Assembly: GCA_026415395.1 (NCBI GenBank)
Contig: JAOAHD010000017.1
Location: 85,001-149,000 of the forward strand
DNA: 64,000 nt
DNA from: Candidatus Binatia bacterium
GTDB lineage: Bacteria; Desulfobacterota; Binatia; HRBIN30
Reading direction: 5' to 3'
Position numbers and translations under genes: made by a program. Every line of letters starts with the position of its first letter. Position 1 is the first letter of the stretch. Shown here in pieces: positions 55,468 through 63,040 of the stretch. The notes beneath the pieces were generated by a model that saw nothing but the letters and a program-made list of their open reading frames with translations, was not told where the DNA came from and did not search any database.

Positions 55468-56424
55468 TCAGCCCGCACTGCACCCGTTGAGCGCGTTATT
55501 CACCGCCTTGATGATTTCGTCAATAGTAATCTCTCCGTCCCGATTCTCGTCACCCGCGTTGCAATCAGTCACCGGTCGCGATCCCAGCGCGATGTTTACC
55601 ATGTTGATCAGCTCGTCGATGGTCACTTCTCCATCAGCGCCGCAGTCACCAACGCAGGCAGCACCAGCAACGTCAACTTGCCCGTCTTCGACCACAATCT
55701 GGCTCACCGGATTTGCTGACTGACACGGCGGTTGACCACTCACCGGCACACACGTCTGATCCACTGCGAGGCGATCGCCAATCGACAAGAACGCGGTGTA
55801 CTGGGGACGGACGCTGTCGCGGGTCTCCGTGTACACGTGCAGAGGTTGAGGCCCGCTTGCACCTGCGCCCACCTGCAGATCGATAGTGAATAACTCTTGC
55901 GGGCCAGCCGGCAAAGTAGGGATTTCAACCGGGTTCGGCCCCGGAGTCGGGAGGGGGTCGGGGCCATAAACTACAATGTTGATGAAGGGGTCCGGGGTTT
56001 GCCCCTCAGTTGGACACAGACAGTGTGTGCGTCCTCCGGCACAGGTGTAGTTTTCCACCACGACCCGGAAGTTCGAAATTGCCGGGTTACGACGGACCGC
56101 GGCCGGCAATCCATTCTCTCCTTCGGAACAATCCGCCAACTGCAAGTTGGGACCGATGCTCAAAGTGAACGCGATGGCTGCGATTTCATCGATGCCGCCG
56201 GGGGCGGAATTCGGCGGTCCCTGTTGAAATTCCACCGGCACGGTTACCACAGCCCCAGGGCTGCCATTCGCTCTGCCGATCGTGAGGCGCGCGCAGCTAC
56301 CTGGATCAGGACAAGGAGCTACGGTCTGCGCCCATCCGTCGCGCCCGACGGCTACAAGGAAGAGAAGCAGCACATTCCCGCACAGCTTGCTTTTCACCAG
56401 TTCCACAGCCCTCTGTCTCTTCAT
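55468..56424 (-). CDS. Secreted protein: cohesin-like domain plus double EF-hand (dockerin-like) tail
   Basis: 318 residues. Signal peptide about 1-33. The N-terminal domain (about 45-240) opens with RLTIGRANGSPGAVVTVPVEF and IAAIAFTLSIGPNLQL, a cohesin/carbohydrate-binding-like strand pattern, with several Cys. The last 60 residues are CVGDCGADGEVTIDELI and DENRDGEITIDEIIKAVN: two canonical calcium loops (D-x-N/G-x-D-G-E-x-T-x-x-E) bracketed by Cys, similar to but not identical with type I dockerin. ATG at 56424 with GAGG upstream. Same strand and 38 bp from the FG-GAP gene. Confidence 0.75.
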   Translation of the reverse strand: MKRQRAVELVKSKLCGNVLLLFLVAVGRDGWAQTVAPCPDPGSCARLTIGRANGSPGAVVTVPVEFQQGPPNSAPGGIDEIAAIAFTLSIGPNLQLADCSEGENGLPAAVRRNPAISNFRVVVENYTCAGGRTHCLCPTEGQTPDPFINIVVYGPDPLPTPGPNPVEIPTLPAGPQELFTIDLQVGAGASGPQPLHVYTETRDSVRPQYTAFLSIGDRLAVDQTCVPVSGQPPCQSANPVSQIVVEDGQVDVAGAACVGDCGADGEVTIDELINMVNIALGSRPVTDCNAGDENRDGEITIDEIIKAVNNALNGCSAG

Positions 56425-56463
56425 CACTTGTCCTCGTGTGGCGTTGGCCTTCCTAACTCGAAT

Positions 56464-57861
56464 TTACCCGCTTTGACAACCGGTGAGCGCACGGTTTACC
56501 GCCTGGATGATCTCATCAATGGTGATCTCCTCGTCCTGATTCGGGTCACCGGCAGCGCAGCTCGAAACGGGCGCAGAGCCCAAGGCGATGTTTACCATCG
56601 TGATGAGCTCGTCAATCGTAACTTCCCCGTCGCCACCACAATCACCCACGCACCGGGGAAGAGGTGTAGGAGTCGGTGTCGGCCCTCCTCCACCGGTACG
56701 ATTGAGCAAAATTGTGATGCTCTCGAAGTCTTGACTCGTCACTGCGAGGTCCAACTGCTGATCACGGTCAAAATCCGCGGCCACAATGGCCCCTGGCGCT
56801 GGGCTCACATCAAAAGACACAGGCGGCCCAAACGAACCGTCTCCACTGCCCAGCACCACCGCCGCCTTATCATCGAACTCCCCGGCACACGCGACATCGC
56901 CGTGGCCGTCTCGATCAAAATCACCCGTCACGCAACCATTCAACTGTACTGCGACAGGAAAGTTGCCGAGCAGGCTGAAGGTGAAGTTTCGACCATTTAA
57001 AAAGACGGCGATGTCATCTAGGTCCTGGTTCACCACGGCAATGTCTGCGGCGCCGTCTTCGTTGAAGTCACCCAACACACAACCCACAGGCGTGTCGATG
57101 AACTCTCCTTGCATCTCAGCCACAAGGGAAAAGCCGCCTCCACCGTCCCCGGCGAGTACAGCCACCGACCCGACGCTCAGTTCTCCAGAAGTTGTGCTGG
57201 CGACAACCAAGTCGAGCCGCCCGTCAACGTTCAAATCCCCCACGCAAATGGCACTGGGCCCAGACCCTACGGGAATCGGAGTGGGTCGGGCACTCAAGCC
57301 ACCGCGCCCGTCTCCAAGAAACACCGACAACGTATCATCAAGATTGTTCGCCGCGGCGACATCGAGCCGCCCGTCCTTATCCCAATCTCCGAGTGCAATC
57401 GCTGTTGGCGCTTCCCCTGTAGAGAAGGCAATCGGGGGGCCAAACACACCGGCCCCTTGGTTCAACATCACCACCACTGCATTTGACGTATCGCTCACGG
57501 CGACCAAATCGAGCTCGCCATCGCTGTTCAGATCACCCAACTGCACAGCCCGGAGCCCAGGGTAATCTGTAAGTTCATACGTCGATGGCGGCTCCAGAAA
57601 CGTGCCATCGCCGAGGCCGAAGAAGACACCCAAAAGCTCACCATCGGCGTCAGCCACAACCAGATCCACCTTTCCATCACGATCCACGTCCCCCGCGACC
57701 ATCGCTTGCAAGGTCGCGCCCGGGAATGACGGCTCCGTGGGCACCCGTTCAAACGTGAGGGTTGCTTGCCCGAACGTCAGGTCGACGCCGGACAAGAGGA
57801 AGCCCACCAGCCACAAGCATCGCACCCATCTTGTGCAGCACCCTGCAACGTCACGAGTCAC
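56464..57861 (-). CDS. Secreted FG-GAP/VCBS beta-propeller protein with double EF-hand tail
   Basis: 465 residues. Signal peptide about 1-31. About seven repeats of the type GDVDRDGKVDLVVADADG, GDLNSDGELDLVAVSD, GDWDKDGRLDVAAANN, GDLNVDGRLDLVVAST, GDFNEDGAADIAVVNQ, GDFDRDGHGDVACAGE, ADFDRDQQLDLAVTSQ, each with a calcium loop, form a predicted seven-bladed propeller (about 50-385). A short Thr/Pro linker leads to the same Cys-bracketed double EF-hand tail as the next gene (CVGDCGGDGEVTIDELI, PNQDEEITIDEII). Start GTG at 57861 with GAAGG 9 nt before it. Confidence 0.88.
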   Translation of the reverse strand: MTRDVAGCCTRWVRCLWLVGFLLSGVDLTFGQATLTFERVPTEPSFPGATLQAMVAGDVDRDGKVDLVVADADGELLGVFFGLGDGTFLEPPSTYELTDYPGLRAVQLGDLNSDGELDLVAVSDTSNAVVVMLNQGAGVFGPPIAFSTGEAPTAIALGDWDKDGRLDVAAANNLDDTLSVFLGDGRGGLSARPTPIPVGSGPSAICVGDLNVDGRLDLVVASTTSGELSVGSVAVLAGDGGGGFSLVAEMQGEFIDTPVGCVLGDFNEDGAADIAVVNQDLDDIAVFLNGRNFTFSLLGNFPVAVQLNGCVTGDFDRDGHGDVACAGEFDDKAAVVLGSGDGSFGPPVSFDVSPAPGAIVAADFDRDQQLDLAVTSQDFESITILLNRTGGGGPTPTPTPLPRCVGDCGGDGEVTIDELITMVNIALGSAPVSSCAAGDPNQDEEITIDEIIQAVNRALTGCQSG

Positions 57862-57916
57862 AAACGCTTACCTTCTCTTCGTTTGCCCTTGGCCTTGCAC
57901 TCTACTTGAAAGCCGC

Positions 57917-57946
57917 ACTATGCGGGCAACGTTCGCTTAGTGTCAA
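57917..57946 (-). promoter_or_regulatory. Candidate promoter of the secreted-protein cluster
   Basis: On the minus strand TTGACA (57946-57941), an 18-nt spacer and CATAGT (57922-57917) lie about 55 nt before the FG-GAP start codon. With the terminator at 54461 this would define one three-gene transcript. Confidence 0.5.
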
Positions 57947-58060
57947 GACAGCTTTCGAATCGACAAGCTTCTTTTTCAGGACAAAGCCGTTCCTTCAAAA
58001 GCGGCATTATTCGAAGATGCGAGTGGTGGTTCACACTCTTGGGGCACAGTGGAGGCAAGC

Positions 58061-59158
58061 ATGATTACCGAGTGGGACGATTTTCCTGTGCATCAAACTT
58101 CCGACCCTGTGGCGTTTCCGGCCACCAGCGACCGCAACTTCTACGATCGCTATTTCTTTCATGGCTACGACATCGAGAAGCGCCTCTTCTTTGGCTTTGC
58201 TCTCGGCTGCTATCCGAACCGAGCAATCGTCGACAGTGCGTTCAGCGTTGTCCTGAACGGCCAACAACACATCGTCCGAGCTTCGAAGCGAGCCACGGAC
58301 AATCACCGCGCGCTCGGGGTGGGGCCGTTACACGTGCAGGTTCTCGAACCGCTTCGGGTGCTGCGCATCTTGGTAGAGGAAAACCAGTGGCAGCTCCGAG
58401 CTGATCTTCAGTTCGCCGCCAGCGTTGCCCCGATCGAAGAACCTCGTTTCCGGCAGCGCAGCGGGACCCGACTGTGGATGGACTACACACGGATGACCCA
58501 ACACGGCACCTGGAGCGGATGGATCGAAGTTCGTGGGTTACGGGTGGAGATCCACCCGCAACAAGTGCTCGGGGCGCGAGACCGCTCTTGGGGCGTTCGA
58601 CCAGTGGGCGAGCCTGACGCTGGTGTTCCCAGTCTTCCAATGCAGTTCTTTTGGCTTTGGGGTCCCTTTCACTTGCCCAATGCGTGGGTTCACTTTGCGG
58701 TTAGCGAATACGCAGACGGGCAGCGTTGGCACGAATGCGCGAGCGTGATCCAACGGTTCGACGAGTCTTCAGCCCCACGCCTGCTTCCCGCTCGGGTGCG
58801 CTACCAGCTTCGGCTCCGACGCGGTACGCGCCAGATAGATTGGGCCGAAGTGTGGCTAGAACCTGAGGGGAGCGAGGCAATGAAACTCGAAATTCAACCC
58901 GTGCTCCATTTCTACATGGCTGGCTTGGGCTACGGCCACCCCGAGTGGGGGCACGGGCGTTATGTTGGCGACGACGTGGTTGGTGGTGAAACCTGGGACC
59001 TTGCCGCAATCGACCCAGCCGTGCCCTTTTACTTTCACATCCAATCACTGGCACGCGTGCGGGCTGGAACACAGTATGGCTGTGGCGTCCTCGAGCAACT
59101 GATCATTGGACCCCATGCGCCAACTGGCTTGACAGGATTGTTCGACCCGGCGAGTTGA
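58061..59158 (+). CDS. Uncharacterised protein, possibly AttH/CrtC-like lipocalin superfamily
   Basis: 365 residues, soluble, no signal peptide. It starts ITEWDDFPVHQTSDP, has ERRLFFGFALGCYPNR-type strands (DIEKRLFFGFALGCYPNR), and a conserved-looking ARDRSWGVRPVGEP loop (about 175-190) found in a family of long hypothetical proteins in Actinobacteria and Binatia often placed near the AttH/hydroxyneurosporene-synthase fold; that placement is from memory and weak. Role unknown, possibly terpenoid or lipid handling. ATG at 58061 with GGAGGC before it. Divergent from the secreted cluster. Confidence 0.6.
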   Translation: MITEWDDFPVHQTSDPVAFPATSDRNFYDRYFFHGYDIEKRLFFGFALGCYPNRAIVDSAFSVVLNGQQHIVRASKRATDNHRALGVGPLHVQVLEPLRVLRILVEENQWQLRADLQFAASVAPIEEPRFRQRSGTRLWMDYTRMTQHGTWSGWIEVRGLRVEIHPQQVLGARDRSWGVRPVGEPDAGVPSLPMQFFWLWGPFHLPNAWVHFAVSEYADGQRWHECASVIQRFDESSAPRLLPARVRYQLRLRRGTRQIDWAEVWLEPEGSEAMKLEIQPVLHFYMAGLGYGHPEWGHGRYVGDDVVGGETWDLAAIDPAVPFYFHIQSLARVRAGTQYGCGVLEQLIIGPHAPTGLTGLFDPAS

Positions 59159-59181
59159 GGCGCCTGGGGAGTTGAAAAAAC

Positions 59182-59604
59182 TCAGAGCGGTCGCCCTGCT
59201 TTGCTATGTCCGTGGTTGCCACCGCGGAGTCGTGCCGCACGCACTGTATCCGGTATGGCCCGAAGCCAACCGGATAACAGGGCCAACATCAACACTAAGT
59301 CGATGAGGTGCGCCATCGCGACCGACGGGGGAAACGTCAACGCACCATAAAAATCGACCACTGCACGCCCGCACAAGCTCGCCAGGGCTGCCCAGACCGC
59401 CACCATGTGCGCCTCTGCGCGCGCCGCACACCCGTAGAAGACAACAGCAAGTGAGAGTTCCGCAACAACAAACGCACCCAGCACGGGGTCAATGGAGGCT
59501 GGGCACGCCGAGCTGACCGTGAGCGCAGGCAAGCAACCTCCAAAACACACCCACACGACCCTCAGAACGCCGACGGTTGCCAAACCATAGAGGATTAAGC
59601 CCAT
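59182..59604 (-). CDS. Small integral membrane protein, unknown
   Basis: 140 residues with four hydrophobic segments (about 2-24, 41-62, 66-90, 95-114) and a short basic tail. No motif recognised; the four-helix size resembles DoxX-like or DUF4345-like proteins, but no defining residue can be named. GAGGGC precedes the ATG. Convergent with the gene at 58061. Confidence 0.6.
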   Translation of the reverse strand: MGLILYGLATVGVLRVVWVCFGGCLPALTVSSACPASIDPVLGAFVVAELSLAVVFYGCAARAEAHMVAVWAALASLCGRAVVDFYGALTFPPSVAMAHLIDLVLMLALLSGWLRAIPDTVRAARLRGGNHGHSKAGRPL

Positions 59605-59748
59605 TATTGCCCTCGATGTCGCTCTTCAATCCCGCACGGTGGAACGGGTCAAACACCCTGCCGTGAATGAACACCCTGCCTCAACGTCTCTTCCGGCTCA
59701 CTACGACAGCTCTTTTCCCTCACTCTTAGAGTTGCTAAGGGATTCGCC

Positions 59749-60582
59749 GTGCCGAGCCACACGCCCCAAAGTCAACCAAGGCCAGCTACTCGCTTGTGGG
59801 TGCTTGTCGTCGGATTGCTCGGCGTGGCCGCGGCCGCTTCCTGGTACTTGTTCTCTAGAGAGGAACCCAGCGCCGCACCCTCTACCACAGCCACCGAGGA
59901 ACATCAAAGCCTCGGAGCTGGACGAGCCGAGCAGCGACTTAGGGAGTTGCGCGCCGCACACGAGTCGGGAGGTGTGGGGAGCGGCCGAGCTCCAAACTCC
60001 GGGGTGGTGGCCGGTGGTCCTGAAGGAGGCCGCTTCCAGGTACCAGGAAGCTCTGGTTCAGGAACCGGTACGAAACTGAAGCCTAAGTTTGGTGCTTCTG
60101 CAGCCACCGGAGACCTAGGTGAGGGCGCGGAAGGCACGGGCATCGAGGAACCTGATCCTGACGACATCCCGGGTCTTAAGCGGATGGCACTCAACGATCC
60201 AGATCCGGATCGCCGCTTAGCGGCAGTTACATTGCTCGGAGCGTCGGACGACCCTCAAGCAATTCCGATTTTGGCGGAAGTTCTCAAAGATCAAGATGAA
60301 GAGGTGCGCCTCGCCGCGATTCAATCGCTTGCAGATATGACCGGAGACGTGCCGGTCGAAGTCCTAGGGAACGCTGCGTTGAGCGATCCTTCGCCTGACA
60401 ATCGCTACGAAGCCTTAGAGGCGCTTGCCGACATCGCTGGCCCAGCAGCGCGCCCCTATTTAGAACGCGCGTTGCATGACCCCGACGAAGATGTCGCTTC
60501 GCTTGCTGAAAGCCTGCTCGAGCTCAATATCGATGAGGAAGAGGGGGCCAGCCCTCCCCCAGCCGAGAGCCAAATGCGCTGA
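59749..60582 (+). CDS. Membrane-anchored HEAT-repeat protein
   Basis: 277 residues. One N-terminal membrane helix (about 16-36), a long Gly/Ser-rich linker (about 40-130), then HEAT-type repeats: DPDPDRRLAAVTLLGASDDPQAIPILAEVLKDQDEEVRLAAIQSLAD is two units (about 150-200), followed by two or three more to about 260. Such repeats bind partners in the periplasm. Start GTG at 59749 with AAGGGA 8 nt before. Convergent with the carboxypeptidase-like gene. Confidence 0.75.
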   Translation: MPSHTPQSQPRPATRLWVLVVGLLGVAAAASWYLFSREEPSAAPSTTATEEHQSLGAGRAEQRLRELRAAHESGGVGSGRAPNSGVVAGGPEGGRFQVPGSSGSGTGTKLKPKFGASAATGDLGEGAEGTGIEEPDPDDIPGLKRMALNDPDPDRRLAAVTLLGASDDPQAIPILAEVLKDQDEEVRLAAIQSLADMTGDVPVEVLGNAALSDPSPDNRYEALEALADIAGPAARPYLERALHDPDEDVASLAESLLELNIDEEEGASPPPAESQMR

Positions 60583-60619
60583 GCACGCACCAATAAGCGG
60601 CAGCGATAGGGCAACATGG

Positions 60620-61762
60620 TCAGTGCCGCCACTGGGCCTCGGCCGCACGTATGCCGCTGCTAGCAATTGTTTTCGGGCTAATGGCGGGTACGACAGCGAC
60701 GATCTTCCGATCGACCTCCACAACCACTTCGCCAATCCGCTCTCCCCGAGCAACCGGAGCCGTTACCAGCGACGGCAGTTGAAAGAGCAACTGAACCTGC
60801 TCTTCGCTGCCCTTTCGACGCGGGATGCGCACCTCGTCGCCAGCATGTGGAACGATGAAGGGCTCTTCACCACCCTCCACCGCCACTCGAATCTTAAGCG
60901 GCTCTCCCGCACGCACCAAGGTTACCGGCTCGTACGCTTCGAATGCTTGTCGCAACGCCTCAACCAAGCTGGTCACCGCAGGGCTCACATCCTCGTCCCC
61001 TAGCCGCACAGCTGCCAAGGTCATCCCGTCGCGTTCGCCAACGAGCAAGCCAACTCGCTGCAAAGAGACCCGCTTACCCCGCGGCGCTGAGGAGCGGTGA
61101 TAAAACGCCCACACACCGACCTCCCGCGGCGGCAAGTGGCCGTTCGCGAGCAGCAGCCGCCCCCCATCAAAAGGGAAGCCCCGCAAAGTTCCCCACTCGC
61201 GGACCTCTCGGTGCTCCCTCCACAGCACAGCGACCAGGCGCCCCAATTCCGCAACCGTGGTCATGTTGCCCTCGGCATCCGCAGTCAAGTCCGCGACTTG
61301 CGTCATCGCCAAACCCATGCGCTTTGCCCGCTCATTTAGCGCCTCGACGGCATTCGACCGTGATCCCCACATAGCTTCCGCCGCCACGGCCGCTGCCACA
61401 TCGCTGCCAGTCAGTACAATTGCCTTGAGCAAATCGGAGAGCAGGTAGGTCTTATCCGCGGTCAGTTTCAATCGCTCTCCGGGGCGCCCTCGCAGTTGAT
61501 TCAGCGTTGCTGGATCAGCACTGACCGGCACATCCAAGGGCAACATCCCCAATTGCGCTTGTTCAAGAGCCGACAGGAGTACGAGCAGTTGATACCCAGT
61601 CCCCAAGGCTCGAGCCTCGTCTACCCGCTCCCCGAGCAACAGCGTGCCCGTACGCACGTCCACGACGCCCCAACTCGTTCCAGCGTCTGCGGCGATCGTC
61701 CGGTCCGCCCCACAAAGGACTACCACTAAAGCCACCCACACCAACCGCCGACCGTAACACAT
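60620..61762 (-). CDS. D-Ala-D-Ala carboxypeptidase homologue lacking catalytic motifs
   Basis: 380 residues with the PBP5/6 (DacA, S11) layout: signal peptide (about 1-24), transpeptidase-like domain (about 30-265) and a C-terminal PBP5 beta domain (about 275-350; EPLKIRVAVEGGEEPFIVP). The family's SxxK is GTGYQ (about 54-58), SxN is TGSD (about 118-121), and no KTG is found in the region around 225-245. All three active-site motifs are therefore missing, so it is likely a pseudoenzyme, perhaps a peptidoglycan-binding or scaffold protein. ATG at 61762; the ferritin-like gene ends 33 bp upstream. Confidence 0.78.
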   Translation of the reverse strand: MCYGRRLVWVALVVVLCGADRTIAADAGTSWGVVDVRTGTLLLGERVDEARALGTGYQLLVLLSALEQAQLGMLPLDVPVSADPATLNQLRGRPGERLKLTADKTYLLSDLLKAIVLTGSDVAAAVAAEAMWGSRSNAVEALNERAKRMGLAMTQVADLTADAEGNMTTVAELGRLVAVLWREHREVREWGTLRGFPFDGGRLLLANGHLPPREVGVWAFYHRSSAPRGKRVSLQRVGLLVGERDGMTLAAVRLGDEDVSPAVTSLVEALRQAFEAYEPVTLVRAGEPLKIRVAVEGGEEPFIVPHAGDEVRIPRRKGSEEQVQLLFQLPSLVTAPVARGERIGEVVVEVDRKIVAVVPAISPKTIASSGIRAAEAQWRH

Positions 61763-61795
61763 GGCGCGCCCCAATATCACATTGCAGGCGGCTTG

Positions 61796-62413
61796 TCAGC
61801 GAAGAGTGCGTTTTCCAGCCCGTGCAATTTCCTTCTGTCGGCCTTCCTCCGGGTTGGCGCGAAGCCGCTCCACCTGGCTTTCCAGCAGCGCATCTGCACG
61901 GGCAAGGAGCTCCGGGTCCTGTGCATATTTCTCCACCATGTATGCCAGGTCGCCCAAATCGTGCAGGAGCAATTGCACGGCTCGTTCGCGCTCGGCATTC
62001 CCGCGGAGTTCTTGAATCAATTCCAGTACGACGTCCTCGATCTCCGAGCTTTCGATCTCCAGCGCGATGGCGAAGGCCTGCCGCAAACTCAAGCCCCTCG
62101 CAGCTTCCCGATGTGCTGTGCGGAGATAACTCCGCAAATGATCCAGTCGCTCGGGGCGCAAATGGCGCTCGACAGCGAGTGTCCGATCCTTGCGCCCACG
62201 GAGCAACCCCGCCACCAGGGCGAGCGCACCAAAATGGCGCGACTCGTGTTGCGCCATATCGAACCAAAACGACCTAAGTTCTTCAGGCTCGGCGAAAATG
62301 CTTTCGAACCTGCAGTACAGCTCCATGGTTTGGCGCTCGAGCTCCATTGCATCACGGATCAGCGCCTCCAGCCTTGGCCGTGAAACAACTCCAGACCGAC
62401 GTTTCAGGGGCAT
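61796..62413 (-). CDS. Ferritin-like diiron-type protein
   Basis: 205 residues, mostly helical. Helix 1 has AMELERQTMELYCRFE, helix 2 AQHESRHFGALALVAGL (E-x-x-H), helix 3 ALEIESSEIEDVVLEL and helix 4 LLHDLGDLAYMVEKY: Glu and His in places used by rubrerythrin-type diiron sites. It has no rubredoxin part. Function could be iron storage or peroxide handling, not decided. No ribosome site is obvious before the ATG. Likely cotranscribed with the carboxypeptidase-like gene. Confidence 0.7.
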   Translation of the reverse strand: MPLKRRSGVVSRPRLEALIRDAMELERQTMELYCRFESIFAEPEELRSFWFDMAQHESRHFGALALVAGLLRGRKDRTLAVERHLRPERLDHLRSYLRTAHREAARGLSLRQAFAIALEIESSEIEDVVLELIQELRGNAERERAVQLLLHDLGDLAYMVEKYAQDPELLARADALLESQVERLRANPEEGRQKEIARAGKRTLR

Positions 62414-62557
62414 AGCTTGGCGCCTATCACGCGGCTTTTAAAAGCGCTAGTTGCTCCACGTAGCCCGTGGAAATACCCCGTCACAGCATTCTGTGGTCAT
62501 GATTCAACGGCTCCCGAACGCCCGCTAACTTGAGCCACTGCGAAGGAGGTGTTTCGC

Positions 62558-62899
62558 ATGGCGTTACGAGATCGACATTGCGAGCCGAGTCAGCGGTCGA
62601 CTCCACGGGTCTCTCCGTCTGAATTCCCCACTCTGCTGGCTGAGCTTCCGGGCTGGCAGATCGTGGATGACCACCACCTTTATAAGCGCTTCCAGTTTCC
62701 CGATTTTGCCTCGGCACTCGCAGCGGTGCAGCGCGTAGGAGCGGTGGCGGAAGCCGAGGGCCATCACCCGGACATCGGGCTACGCTGGGGAGAACTGGAG
62801 TTGCGCATTTGGACGCACGTCGTCGGTGGCTTAACGGAAAACGATTTCATCCTCGCAGCAAAATGCGAGGAAGCAATCAACAATCCCTCAAAGCCCTGA
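62558..62899 (+). CDS. Pterin-4a-carbinolamine dehydratase
   Basis: 113 residues. PCD/PhhB signature: EGHHPDIGLRWGELELRIWTH followed by GGLTENDFILAAKCEEA (about 70-108); the His-His-Pro and later His are the dehydration residues. Usually recycles tetrahydrobiopterin for phenylalanine hydroxylase, which is not in the window, or acts in molybdopterin metabolism. GGAGGTG lies before the ATG at 62558. Confidence 0.92.
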   Translation: MALRDRHCEPSQRSTPRVSPSEFPTLLAELPGWQIVDDHHLYKRFQFPDFASALAAVQRVGAVAEAEGHHPDIGLRWGELELRIWTHVVGGLTENDFILAAKCEEAINNPSKP

Positions 62900-63040
62900 G
62901 GGTCGCTCGCCGCCTCGGTCACGGACTTCCTTCCGCCGGCGCATTGTCGGAGTGCCCTGTACGGTGTCGCGAACGCCGCCCCCCTTTCGGTGTTGCCGGA
63001 CGCCGCCCTCCTCGCAAGTTTCGCTTTCCGCTGACCACCC

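Noticed and set aside
55897-57000. 367-residue plus-strand ORF
   Set aside because: Antisense to the two EF-hand genes, which have signal peptides, repeats and ribosome sites.
61563-62267. 234-residue minus-strand ORF
   Set aside because: Overlaps the ferritin-like and carboxypeptidase-like genes in another frame; no recognisable domain.
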